A stretch of DNA of 64,000 nt from Nymphaea colorata. Lineage: Eukaryota; Streptophyta; Magnoliopsida; Nymphaeales; Nymphaeaceae. Shown piece by piece: positions 57,801 through 64,000 of the stretch. The notes beneath the pieces are model-generated. The model did no database searches and was not told where the DNA came from. It worked only from the letters and a program-made list of their open reading frames with translations. Both the position numbers and the translations under genes were made by a program. Every line of letters begins with the position of its first letter. The first letter of the stretch is position 1. The stretch covers positions 12,848,571 through 12,912,570 of the forward strand of contig NC_045138.2 in NCBI RefSeq assembly GCF_008831285.2, written 5' to 3'.

Positions 57801-60800
57801 TTGCCATCAAATATACACGATTGTTTAGAAAAAAAAATTAATTTGTGGACAAAAGTGAAGTTAGTCAAGTTTGATCGAGTCCAGAAAAAGAACGGCATGG
57901 TGCATTTGAGTCGTTGACCACCTATGTCATCACATGGGTGCGGGTGTTGGTGCGGGTGCTGGGTGCAGCAAGTTCCAAAAAAAATTGAGTTCGGATGCGG
58001 CATATAAATATATACATATATATATATATATATATATGTTATTTAAGTAATTTTATTTGTCTACTTTTTTACATTTTTTTAATCAAGGTTACCTTAATCT
58101 CATACAAAATTCAAAGTTTAATTAAATAAAATAAGAGGGAGAGAGAGAAGAGGGAAAGATAGGAGAAGGAAAAAAAATGAAAAAAAAAACACAAGAGAAA
58201 AGAAGAACCGATGCGGTCAGCAACACCCGATTCGGTTTGATCAAGTTAGGTGTCGTGTTAGACCATACCAGCACCTGCATCAGTGGGGTGCGCCACCATA
58301 GTTGGCGCACCCGTGCGACTTAGTTGACCACACCCGACACAGGTCTGACCTAGGCCATGTCCAAAGGCATACCTGCACCCATACCCATGTCAACATGCCG
58401 TACCCATGACGCACCCATGTCAACATGGGTATGACACCCAAATAGAGGTACCCATACGACATAAATTTAAACCTTTGAAGACTTTTGAAAATCTTCAATA
58501 TATGATTATTCTCAAGCACCATCATAAACATGGGGTTTTACAAGTTGTGCTCCTCAAGGCCAATGTTGTACGTATCGTACGATACGACCCCGTATCGTAC
58601 GATACGTATCGTCTTGTTTGAAAAAAACGGTACGATACACCCCCGTATCGTAAAAAAGGGGTGTACCGACCCTGTATCGCACGTATCGTACGATACAGGG
58701 CCTGTATCGTACGATACGGGGCGATACACCCCGTATCATACGATACGGGCTAAAAACGCAAAAGGGGGCCCGAGACCTACTTATTCGGCTTCTTTTTGAA
58801 ATTTTTCTTCCGTTCTTCATTTCTAACGCTTGGATAGTGCCGTAAGGGAGGGCGATCGTTCATTTTCACCGTCAAAAACTTGATTTTCATCGTTAAATCG
58901 AACATTAAGTGGTCGATCTGTGCGTGGGTGCTTGATTTTCGTGGGAAGGAAAGGGATTTTCTTCATTTCAGACATTTCTTCTTCGTAAGGTATGAAATCT
59001 CATGTTCTTACCATGTATTCTTAATTTTTTACCGTATAATCGTAGATTGGAAGACTTTGAGTGTTTTTCATTAAGTTTACCATAGGATTTCGTTTTTTTT
59101 TTTTTGAAGATATGGATCCTACATGGCAATGGTGCGAAAGGGTGAAGGAGAATAACCGTTTGAAACTCAAATGTGGCTTCTGTGGGAATACATTTTCAAG
59201 AGGGATTATTAGAATGAAACACCATTTGGCAGGGACCTCCAAAGATGCGTCTCCTTGTGTTGGAGGACCAAACAAACCTTTGCCTCCATTTGTGCGTCAA
59301 CAATGTTTAGATATGCTTCATGCTTTACGTCAAAAGAGAATACAAAAAGAAATTGAAGATGTAGATGTAGGCTATAATGTGCCTTTGGAAGATGAAGAAG
59401 AAGAGGAAGAAGCTTATGAATGTGATGATGAAGACGATAGCAGTCTAAGAACAGATTTGGAGACCTCAAGAGGTAGAGATCGTAGAGGAAAAGGGATTAT
59501 GTATGAAGGAGGTCGATCTGGCATAACGGGAAGGAACAGGAGAGGCACAACAGATATTAGGGCCAGGCGAGGTATGCGACCACCTAGTGGTAGAGTTCCT
59601 ACTGGTAGGTCTAGTGTTGGCTCTATTAAGAGTTTTTTCCCTTCATATACCAACCCAGGTGGTCAGCCGCAGATTCGTGCTGCTATGACATCTAAAGATA
59701 TGCTATATCATGCACAAAAGCAGGTAGGGAAATGGTTTTATGATGCATGCATTCCATTTAATGCAGCTAATTCTTTTCAATTCCAAGTCATGGCAGATGC
59801 AATTGCTTCTATAGGCCCCGGATTCAAAATGTCATCATATCATCAGTTGAGGGGCAACATTCTTCAGGATACAGTCAAAGAAGTGTATGAGCATTGCGAT
59901 GAGTTGAAATTATGTTGGAAGGAAACAGGTTGCTCCATTATGTCAGATGGTTGGACTGATACAAGGTCAAGAACACTTGTAAATTTTCTTGTTTATTGCC
60001 CTAAAGGTACAATGTTCTTGAAATCTCTTGACTTGTCTGATGTTCCTAAGACTGCTGAGATTTTATTCAATGTTTTTGATAATGTCGTACAAGAAGTTGG
60101 ACCTGCAAACATTGTACAGTTTATTACAGATAATGCTGCAAATTATAGAGTTGCAGGAGATTTGTTATTTCAAAAATATAGAACATTTTATTGGAGTCCA
60201 TGTGCCACTCATTGTGTTAATCTAATGCTTCAAGATCTTAATGAGATGCATGATATGAAATCAGTCATTGACCAATGTCAAGAGGTAACAAAATTTATCT
60301 ATAATCATGCATATGTATTGAGTTTGATGAGAAAATTTACAAAAGGAGTTGAATTAATACGACCTGCACAAACTAGATTTGCCACAAATGTATTGACTGT
60401 GCAGTGTGGTGAAACAAAGAACTCCTTTGAGACATATGTTTGCTAGTGAAGAATGGGCTACATATCCACATGCTCATAAAAGAAATGCTTCTTTAGTTGT
60501 GGATATTATATTCAATAACGTATTTTGGGAATCATGTGTGAAGCTATTGAAGGTTTGTGTTCCATTAGTTAAGGTTCTCAGGTTGGCTGACAGTGAAGAC
60601 AGACCTTCCATAGGGTACTTATATGAGGCTATGGACAAAGCAAAAGAGGCAATTCGAGACAACTTAAAGGAAAAGAAAAAGTTATATATGCCCATATGGA
60701 AGATTATAGATAAAAGGTGGACTGGATAGCTTCATCAACCTCTTCATGCAGCAGCTTATTATCTAAATCCTGCAATTAGATTTTCTCCTACATTTAAGAA

Positions 60801-63251
60801 GGACAGAGAAGTCATGCATGGTTTGTTAGATTGTATTAATGTGTTAGTGGAAGATTCTACAAAACAAGATGTTGTGCACAATGAGTTGGATCTATATGAT
60901 AGTTGTTTTCGGAACATGGGACTACCTGCCGCCGTTCGAGCCAGGACAACGATGCGTCCAGGTAAATACATAGAAATTTTTAATTTACTTTGCATTTGTT
61001 ACATTTGATTCTTTTAAAACTTTCACATTGATTTGTTATATTTTTGTTTAGATTTGTGGTGGAATAGGTATGGGTTTGATTGTCCAAACCTAGCACGTTT
61101 TGCAGTCAAAGTCCTCAGTCAGACATGCAGTGCTAGTGGATGCGAAAGGAACTGGAGTGTGTTCCAACATATCCATAGCAAAAAAAGGAATAGGCTCGAA
61201 CATAAAAGGTTGAATGACCTTGTCTTTGTTCGATATAATATGAGGTTGAAACAAAGGTAATATAGGCATATAGCTTAATTAATGTTTACATTTTTTGTAC
61301 AATATATTTATATGAAATTATATACTAACAAATTTTCTCTTATTTAATGTAGAGAATTAGAAAAATCATTAGCAAGGAAGCACACATCTCAGTTCGATCC
61401 TATCAGCTTGAAAAATTTTGACGATCTAGAGCCATGGATTGAAGAAGAACCAGCTGCAATATTTGATGATGAAGATCTTGAATGCTTCAACCCTGAAGCT
61501 GAAGCAACAGAAGGCTTTGTTGATGAAGGAGAGTCTGCTACTGCTGGTATTGGTGCTGAATATGTTGGTGAAGATCTTCCAATTCTTGACGATGAAGAAG
61601 AAGAAGAAGATGAAGATTATGAATGATGAATCATGAATGAGAGTCAAGTCAAGAGTGCTTTCATTTTATATGTATCAAAAACTTAAGAGTTATGAATCTA
61701 TGGTTGTTGAACACTTGATTGAATGTTTTATGACTTTATCAGTTTATGGCTTATGGCCTTATGCTTTGTTGAATGATATTGTATTATTGTTATGAATTTT
61801 GATGTTTATGAATGATGAACGCGTAAGTTTATAGCAATAATAAGTCTATCATTATCTCAAACATGTTTCCTATGAACAATTTATTATTTTTAATTTTCTC
61901 TAATTTTTTTATGAATTTTCCGAATTTTTTTAAATTTTTTTCTGATTTATTAATAATTTTTAAAAAAAATTTACGATACGGTTACGATACGGCGTATCTT
62001 AAAGCCCGACCGATACGGCTTACGATACGCGTTTTACAACATTGCTCAAGGCACATGCATCCTGCATGTATGGGATGTCAGGTAATGTATTAACCTAGAA
62101 TTGGCTTTGAGACAATTGTAACCCAATTTTGCAGATCCAACCTGCTAGTGCTTGTAACCCACTTTAATTCAGATCCTATAAGGCTATTAACTAGGAGGTC
62201 CAGGACAAGCAGTAGTTAGATAATATGACAAATGGGCATGTAAACCTTCAAAGATTTCTAAGGATCGTCCTCAAATTCTATCATGCAAGGTTGTTAACCT
62301 AGCATGTGGTAGTCAATCACAAGTGGATACTCTTGTCACACCCTGGATACCTACACAAGATGAATTGACCTAGGTCATCCCATCTCACTACATGAACCGC
62401 ATATGTGATAAGTCTAGAAATGGTCAAGGGATTTCTCACTACTCATCAACTGATCTCAATTTGACATTTGGTTTTATTGGGGATTCCACCTTTTAAATGC
62501 CACTAGACAGCCTATATTTAACCACAAATTGGTCGCATTGTCTTGTTGTGACAAATATAGTCCTTTCCTTAAGTAAGAAACTTCAAGACCAGAACGTCCA
62601 ATAACTTGAGTTTGTTTAATTTTGTAAGCTATAACGAATTACTTGTGATATGAATCATTTTACAAGTTTCCAAATGGTAATCCACATCTTTCAAGCATCT
62701 TCCAAAGGAAAGAGTTTAGCCATGTTCAAAGAATCCTTTATATTTTATATAATTGCATGAATTTTGAATATCAAATGTCAAGACATTGTTAACAAATTCA
62801 GGTGGATATAGAAGTGTTCTGGTGAACATCTAGCAGCAAATCCATATAGTTACTTGGAATTATGTTGTTAACAAGAAATGCTAGACAATAAGCAAATTCA
62901 AACTGGAATAGACAAAGGTATGTGCCTAATATTAATGTCCATAAGATTAATGAGCGCAAACCAATACTATTGTTTAGAATTATGCTACTAACAATGAATA
63001 TGAGCCAATAAGCAAATTCCATATGGAATAGATGAAAATATATCCCTGAAACTGATGTGGATAAGATTGATAAACACATTGCCAAATAATATTAACTAAA
63101 ACTTGAAACCAGAAATTATCTTGCTGCAAAACCTGTCATCACTACCGATAATGCCCTTGCATTCCACAGGGGCTGCTAGCTTAATGGGATTGCCAAATCC
63201 ATCCAAGACGCTATGTTCCTTAATATGCAGAACCTTAGCTGCCTCTAGAAC
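36336..63251 (-). CDS. FMT: FRIENDLY / CLUSTERED MITOCHONDRIA (CLU) protein, C-terminal 790 residues in 17 exons
   Basis: Exons, in transcript order: 63251-63133, 53243-53135, 53040-52930, 52638-52510, 52431-52261, 52177-52091, 51250-51116, 48613-48464, 48380-48312, 47995-47837, 47742-47686, 47603-47563, 46671-46552, 42082-41773, 41679-41572, 41489-41418, 36761-36336. All phases match over 2373 nt, i.e. 790 codons plus stop. The product has [15 protein letters not shown] (CLU domain end), a central segment with [15 protein letters not shown], a TPR block ([52 protein letters not shown]), and a C-terminal tail with [23 protein letters not shown] and [14 protein letters not shown], typical of plant FMT. 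FMT is a cytosolic protein needed for even mitochondrial distribution. The N-terminal part lies to the right of the window. The related REC/TSS proteins share the TPRs but not this tail. Confidence 0.88.
37000..38339. other. FMT intron, no feature recognised
   Basis: Unique-looking AT-rich sequence with one short direct repeat ('aatcaagagaatgcaattaggacgg' type at about 37340 and 37368). No coding signal. Confidence 0.5.
38340..39745. mobile_element. Old, decayed relative of the hAT family (probable)
   Basis: Degenerate gatac/gtatc palindromes at 38385-38420, 38975-39200 and 39695-39730, together with AT-rich stretches resembling the 3' non-coding part of the 58561 element (attttaccgattttttctaa type), suggest one or two old or deletion-derivative copies. 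No transposase frame and no clear ends are visible. It lies in the 4.7 kb FMT intron. Confidence 0.4.
40270..41040 (-). mobile_element. Copia reverse transcriptase/RNase H relic in an FMT intron
   Basis: The - strand holds, with frame changes, pieces like [20 protein letters not shown], the 'A--R-LRYLKGT-G' block between Copia RT and RNase H, and decayed neighbours on both sides. No LTRs were seen. Confidence 0.5.
41418..41489 (-). CDS. FMT: FMT exon (VNAQKQKGQ)
   Basis: Acceptor gttgtacag, donor gtatgt; 24 codons, VNAQKQKGQ through AIDILK, joined to [10 protein letters not shown] in the last exon across a 4.7 kb intron. Confidence 0.88.
41572..41679 (-). CDS. FMT: FMT exon ([20 protein letters not shown])
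   Basis: Acceptor ttctgtag, donor gttatt; 36 codons. It encodes [20 protein letters not shown] and [12 protein letters not shown]. Confidence 0.9.
41773..42082 (-). CDS. FMT: FMT exon (main TPR block)
   Basis: Acceptor aatttcag, donor gtatgt; 310 nt. It encodes [57 protein letters not shown] and [15 protein letters not shown], at least three tetratricopeptide repeats. Confidence 0.92.
42474..42640 (-). repeat. CTATGT(C/T)ACA(C/T)GGGT family end and GTAC-rich segment
   Basis: cctatgtaacacgggtactg at 42491 followed by GGGTAC-rich sequence; a related ctatgtcacacg lies at 42364. A (CT)n run at 42719-42744 follows. It lies in the FMT intron. Confidence 0.4.
43325..44640 (-). mobile_element. LINE 3' fragment (zf-RVT) in an FMT intron
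   Basis: On the - strand, [20 protein letters not shown] and DCWSF (44100-44200) give the zf-RVT pattern, followed downstream by [17 protein letters not shown], a typical plant LINE ending. It is a truncated relic containing a local tandem duplication. Confidence 0.6.
44334..44740. repeat. Tandem duplication of about 203 bp
   Basis: 'aacccaattattaaggaag ... gcctctgaggccatt' at 44334-44532 recurs at 44537-44740 with few changes (gtacgtc against gtatggc, ctcctgc against ctcatgtgc). It lies at the edge of the LINE fragment. Confidence 0.85.
45150..46170. other. AT-rich intron stretch between CCTAGGC-rich segments
   Basis: 'ggcagtacctaggcaaaaaaggcgcc' type sequence near 45165 and 'cctaggcacacctaggcacc' near 46075 frame about 900 bp of AT-rich DNA. 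It might be a non-autonomous element with related ends, but no target duplication was found. Confidence 0.25.
46552..46671 (-). CDS. FMT: FMT exon (TPR; ends at a GC donor)
   Basis: Acceptor aatttgcag. It encodes [20 protein letters not shown] through [10 protein letters not shown] and leaves AG, which joins C of the next exon to give Ser (HPDTAHSYGNMA). The only donor that keeps this join is CAG followed by GCATTT, so this is a GC-AG intron. Confidence 0.88.
47563..47603 (-). CDS. FMT: FMT exon ([13 protein letters not shown])
   Basis: A 41-nt exon. Acceptor gaatgcag, donor gtaatc. It encodes [13 protein letters not shown] plus two bases of Arg; [14 protein letters not shown] is a CLU family signature across the junction. 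Confidence 0.9.
47686..47742 (-). CDS. FMT: FMT exon ([19 protein letters not shown])
   Basis: Acceptor gcattgtag, donor gtagga; 19 codons that form the first TPR helix pair segment. Confidence 0.88.
47837..47995 (-). CDS. FMT: FMT exon ([13 protein letters not shown])
   Basis: Acceptor gtacaaacag, donor gtacta; 53 codons. It encodes [19 protein letters not shown], then [16 protein letters not shown] and [12 protein letters not shown]. Confidence 0.9.
48312..48380 (-). CDS. FMT: FMT exon ([23 protein letters not shown])
   Basis: Acceptor ttattgtag, donor gtaact; 23 codons, including [12 protein letters not shown], conserved in CLU/FMT. Confidence 0.87.
48464..48613 (-). CDS. FMT: FMT exon ([17 protein letters not shown])
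   Basis: Acceptor ctggaacag, donor gtactt; 50 codons. It encodes a Ser/Asn-rich start, then [20 protein letters not shown] and AKHKYQ. Confidence 0.87.
48620..50250. other. FMT intron with simple repeats
   Basis: AT-rich. Short (TA)n runs near 48835 and 49220; 'tccagtttcaataacatctt' near 49120 weakly echoes the exon at 47837-47995. Nothing else recognised. Confidence 0.4.
50251..50725. repeat. Minisatellite of four ~105-bp units, each ending in (TA)n
   Basis: Units start tagcactttttcagcctat at 50251, 50356, 50461 and 50584. Each has ~88 bp of nearly identical sequence then a TA run that lengthens from the first to the last unit. It is in the FMT intron 48614-51115. Confidence 0.9.
51116..51250 (-). 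CDS. FMT: FMT exon (FLNCFLG)
   Basis: Acceptor ctttggcag, donor gtgtgc; 45 codons. It encodes [20 protein letters not shown] and a basic end (RSRAARK). Phase 0 both sides. Confidence 0.87.
52091..52177 (-). CDS. FMT: FMT exon ([15 protein letters not shown])
   Basis: Acceptor atattttcag, donor gtgaag; 29 codons. It encodes [20 protein letters not shown] and VRSAKHILK. It continues the CLU central domain. Confidence 0.9.
52261..52431 (-). CDS. FMT: FMT exon ([20 protein letters not shown])
   Basis: Acceptor tttaatcag, donor gtgaag; 57 codons. It encodes [16 protein letters not shown], then [18 protein letters not shown] and [17 protein letters not shown], a strongly conserved CLU family block. 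Confidence 0.92.
52510..52638 (-). CDS. FMT: FMT exon (linker to [12 protein letters not shown])
   Basis: Acceptor ctgtgaag, donor gtatat; 43 codons. It encodes [11 protein letters not shown], then [19 protein letters not shown], conserved in CLU proteins ahead of the central domain. Confidence 0.85.
52930..53040 (-). CDS. FMT: FMT exon (linker)
   Basis: Acceptor ctggaaag, donor gtacag; 37 codons. It encodes [14 protein letters not shown] and an acidic low-complexity linker ending GCESAKV. Phase 0 on both sides. Confidence 0.78.
53135..53243 (-). CDS. FMT: FMT exon ([15 protein letters not shown])
   Basis: Acceptor atgatcag, donor gtagta. The exon is 109 nt. It encodes [18 protein letters not shown] and [14 protein letters not shown], a highly conserved signature at the end of the CLU domain. 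Confidence 0.9.
53453..53519. repeat. (TA)n microsatellite
   Basis: An uninterrupted TA run of about 66 bp in the 9.9 kb FMT intron. Confidence 0.9.
54088..54137. repeat. Perfect 17-bp inverted repeat with nested palindrome
   Basis: ttccatggatttcaatc (54088-54104) and gattgaaatccatggaa (54121-54137) pair fully. The 16-bp loop holds ccctcgaggg. Outer cgaaa/tttcg bases can extend the pairing after a bulge. Confidence 0.9.
54820..55595. repeat. Diverged direct duplication of about 190 bp
   Basis: (CT)n, 'caatgaagctgtt', 'attcttccaa', 'ggcctgacctcgacctgatcc' at 54820-55010 parallels the same order at 55415-55595 ('caatgaagttgtt', 'attcttccaa', 'ggcctgacctagacctgatcc'). Confidence 0.7.
57285..57610 (+). 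repeat. Two further pieces of the CTATGTCACATGGGT family
   Basis: 'cccatgtcatatagatac' (57290) and 'cctatgtcacataggtacag' (57530), each followed by GGGTAC/GGTGCC-rich sequence, resemble the family's 5' end. Their other ends are not clear. Confidence 0.4.
57922..58323 (+). mobile_element. MITE of the CTATGTCACATGGGT family, complete (402 bp)
   Basis: Ends CTATGTCATCACATGGGTGC and (reversed) CTAAGTCGCACGGGTGC. A perfect 8-bp duplication ttgaccac lies at 57914-57921 and 58324-58331. It contains gcaagttccaaaaaaaattg, (TA)n and a purine-rich stretch. No coding capacity. The 8-bp duplication points to hAT-type mobilisation. It lies 230 bp from the full hAT element. Confidence 0.78.
58571..58750. 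repeat. Palindromic subterminal array of the hAT element (5' end)
   Basis: Four exact copies of the 14-bp palindrome gtatcgtacgatac occur at 58572-58585, 58592-58605, 58683-58696 and 58704-58717, with half sites (gatacgg, cgtatcg) between them. hAT transposases bind short subterminal repeats, so these are the likely transposase sites. The 3' end has further half sites at 61973-62027. Confidence 0.8.
59112..61626 (+). pseudogene. hAT transposase (BED finger, DUF659, dimerisation domain), two lesions
   Basis: Coding segments 59112-60961, 61052-61256 and 61353-61626 join through GT-AG introns. The start is taken at [14 protein letters not shown], just ahead of the BED finger ([20 protein letters not shown]). 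An acidic/Gly-Arg-rich linker follows (residues ~85-190), then DUF659 ([15 protein letters not shown], about residue 290), then hAT-C ([38 protein letters not shown]). The C-terminus is a very acidic tail. Relative to the copy at 103-2659 there is a 2-bp loss near 60404 (frameshift, ORF closes at 60446) and an in-frame TAG at 60727-60729. The protein is therefore not made whole from this copy unless the frame is rescued. Confidence 0.85.
62053..63132. other. FMT intron right of the hAT element
   Basis: No gene or complete repeat recognised. A local imperfect repeat occurs at 62830-62990 ('aagcaaattc', 'tggaatagac/atga'). Confidence 0.5.
63133..63251 (-). CDS. FMT: FMT exon (first in window)
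   Basis: Acceptor tttcttcag, donor gttttg. The exon is 119 nt. It encodes [18 protein letters not shown] through [11 protein letters not shown] plus two bases that complete Arg with the exon 9.9 kb away at 53243. The intron between them contains the hAT element 58561-62044. Confidence 0.82.
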
Positions 63252-64000
63252 CTGAAGAAACAAAACGCTATCGTTAATTCTTTAACATGCTATGATGCAA
63301 TGTCACAAATCCAACAGGAGTTGGCAAGTGATCCAAGAAAGGAAGAATAAAAGATGGATAGAAAAAATTTTAATTCAGAAATTGTCAGAGACAACGAGAA
63401 GCACAAATCAATGACAGTCATCTTCACTGGTACTAATATCACAAAACTAGTCAAGACATGTAATGATAAAAATAAGATGGCCAAAGACCCAAAGGAGTTA
63501 TCTCAAAATTTGTCTAACAAGGTAGAATAGTATCCAACAGCTTGCGACAAGGAAGAACAAAATGCAGCTTAATTAAATATAAATCCTAGTTACATGGAAT
63601 AAGCAAGTTTAAACTTCAAACATGTCCTTTTCTAAATTTTAACATATCCACATTGAACTGCACATCACATGGGAGTCCAAAATCAAAAGAACTGCCTACT
63701 TGGGGTTTTACTGCACCATATGCTGCAAAAAGAAAAGTTCAGACCCACCAGTCTTTCCATTTTGATGCCCACAGCCCGACGACATCTTATCAGGCCATCC
63801 ATGTCAGATGCTCCTGGTTCTCTCACTCTTGTGATTTATAACTTTGTTCAATGCATATCCGTGTCTATACTTTGTGCTTGCCATGCATTTTCATATTTTT
63901 CATTGTTTTCCTTGCACTTCCCCCAAACTGGATTGATGATTCTTAAGTTATAAACTTCTAATTTACTATAAGAAACAATTATCTTCAAGCATAAATCTTA
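63252..64000. other. FMT upstream intron sequence
   Basis: No further FMT exon could be recognised to the right end of the window; the next upstream exons must lie outside. Confidence 0.5.

Larger units (their letters stand above)
58561..62044 (+). mobile_element. hAT DNA transposon, full length (3484 bp), slightly broken transposase
   Basis: The ends read CAATGTTGTA and TACAACATTG (perfect 10-bp inverted repeat). The element is flanked by an identical 8-bp duplication ctcaaggc at 58553-58560 and 62045-62052, the hAT hallmark. Inside is a transposase gene with a BED zinc finger, a DUF659 domain and the hAT C-terminal dimerisation domain. Both subterminal regions are dense in copies of the palindrome gtatcgtacgatac. 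It sits antisense in the 9.9 kb FMT intron. The exact duplication implies a fairly recent insertion. Confidence 0.93.

Overview
The window is nuclear DNA from a flowering plant. It contains parts of two multi-exon housekeeping genes whose very large introns, and the space between them, are filled with layered transposable elements. The species cannot be named from the sequence. The plant assignment rests on the two gene identities, on GT-AG introns of typical plant form, on Copia elements primed by initiator Met-tRNA, and on the abundance of LTR, LINE, SINE and hAT-type repeats.

Left part (1-24144). The + strand carries the 3' half of the DNA-repair gene ZDP (polynucleotide 3'-phosphatase). 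Five exons are joined here at 3590, 3761, 4190, 12834 and 24088, with the stop at 24144. Upstream exons, including the catalytic DxD motif I, lie outside the window. The upstream intron holds a broken antisense hAT transposon (about 103-2659). The 8.5 kb intron 4306-12833 holds a Copia relic (4521-12488), into which a second Copia element with a full-length ORF (6768-11882) has inserted. The 11.2 kb last intron (12904-24087) holds a third, young Copia element (15343-20690) nested in an older Copia relic, further LTR fragments, a hAT-type MITE, and a duplicate of the gene's own last exon.

Middle (24145-36335). This convergent intergenic region has a tandem array of about 236 bp units, simple repeats, a tRNA-type SINE with an 18-bp target duplication, a GC-rich 874-bp hAT-type element with an internal pyrimidine tract, and a decayed L1-type LINE (about 28560-35230).

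Right part (35540-64000). The - strand carries the C-terminal 790 residues (17 exons, 63251 down to 36336) of FRIENDLY/CLUSTERED MITOCHONDRIA (FMT), a cytosolic CLU/TPR protein of mitochondrial distribution. Its introns contain LINE and Copia relics, a minisatellite with expanding TA tails, hairpins, and a nearly complete 3.48 kb hAT transposon (58561-62044) with perfect 8-bp target duplications and a palindromic subterminal array.

The most distinctive signals are this hAT family (BED finger, DUF659, 14-bp palindrome array), a MITE family with CTATGTCACATGGGT ends, a second GC-rich MITE family, the duplicated ZDP last exon, and a Copia element whose ORF is intact but whose reverse transcriptase has lost the motif A aspartate.
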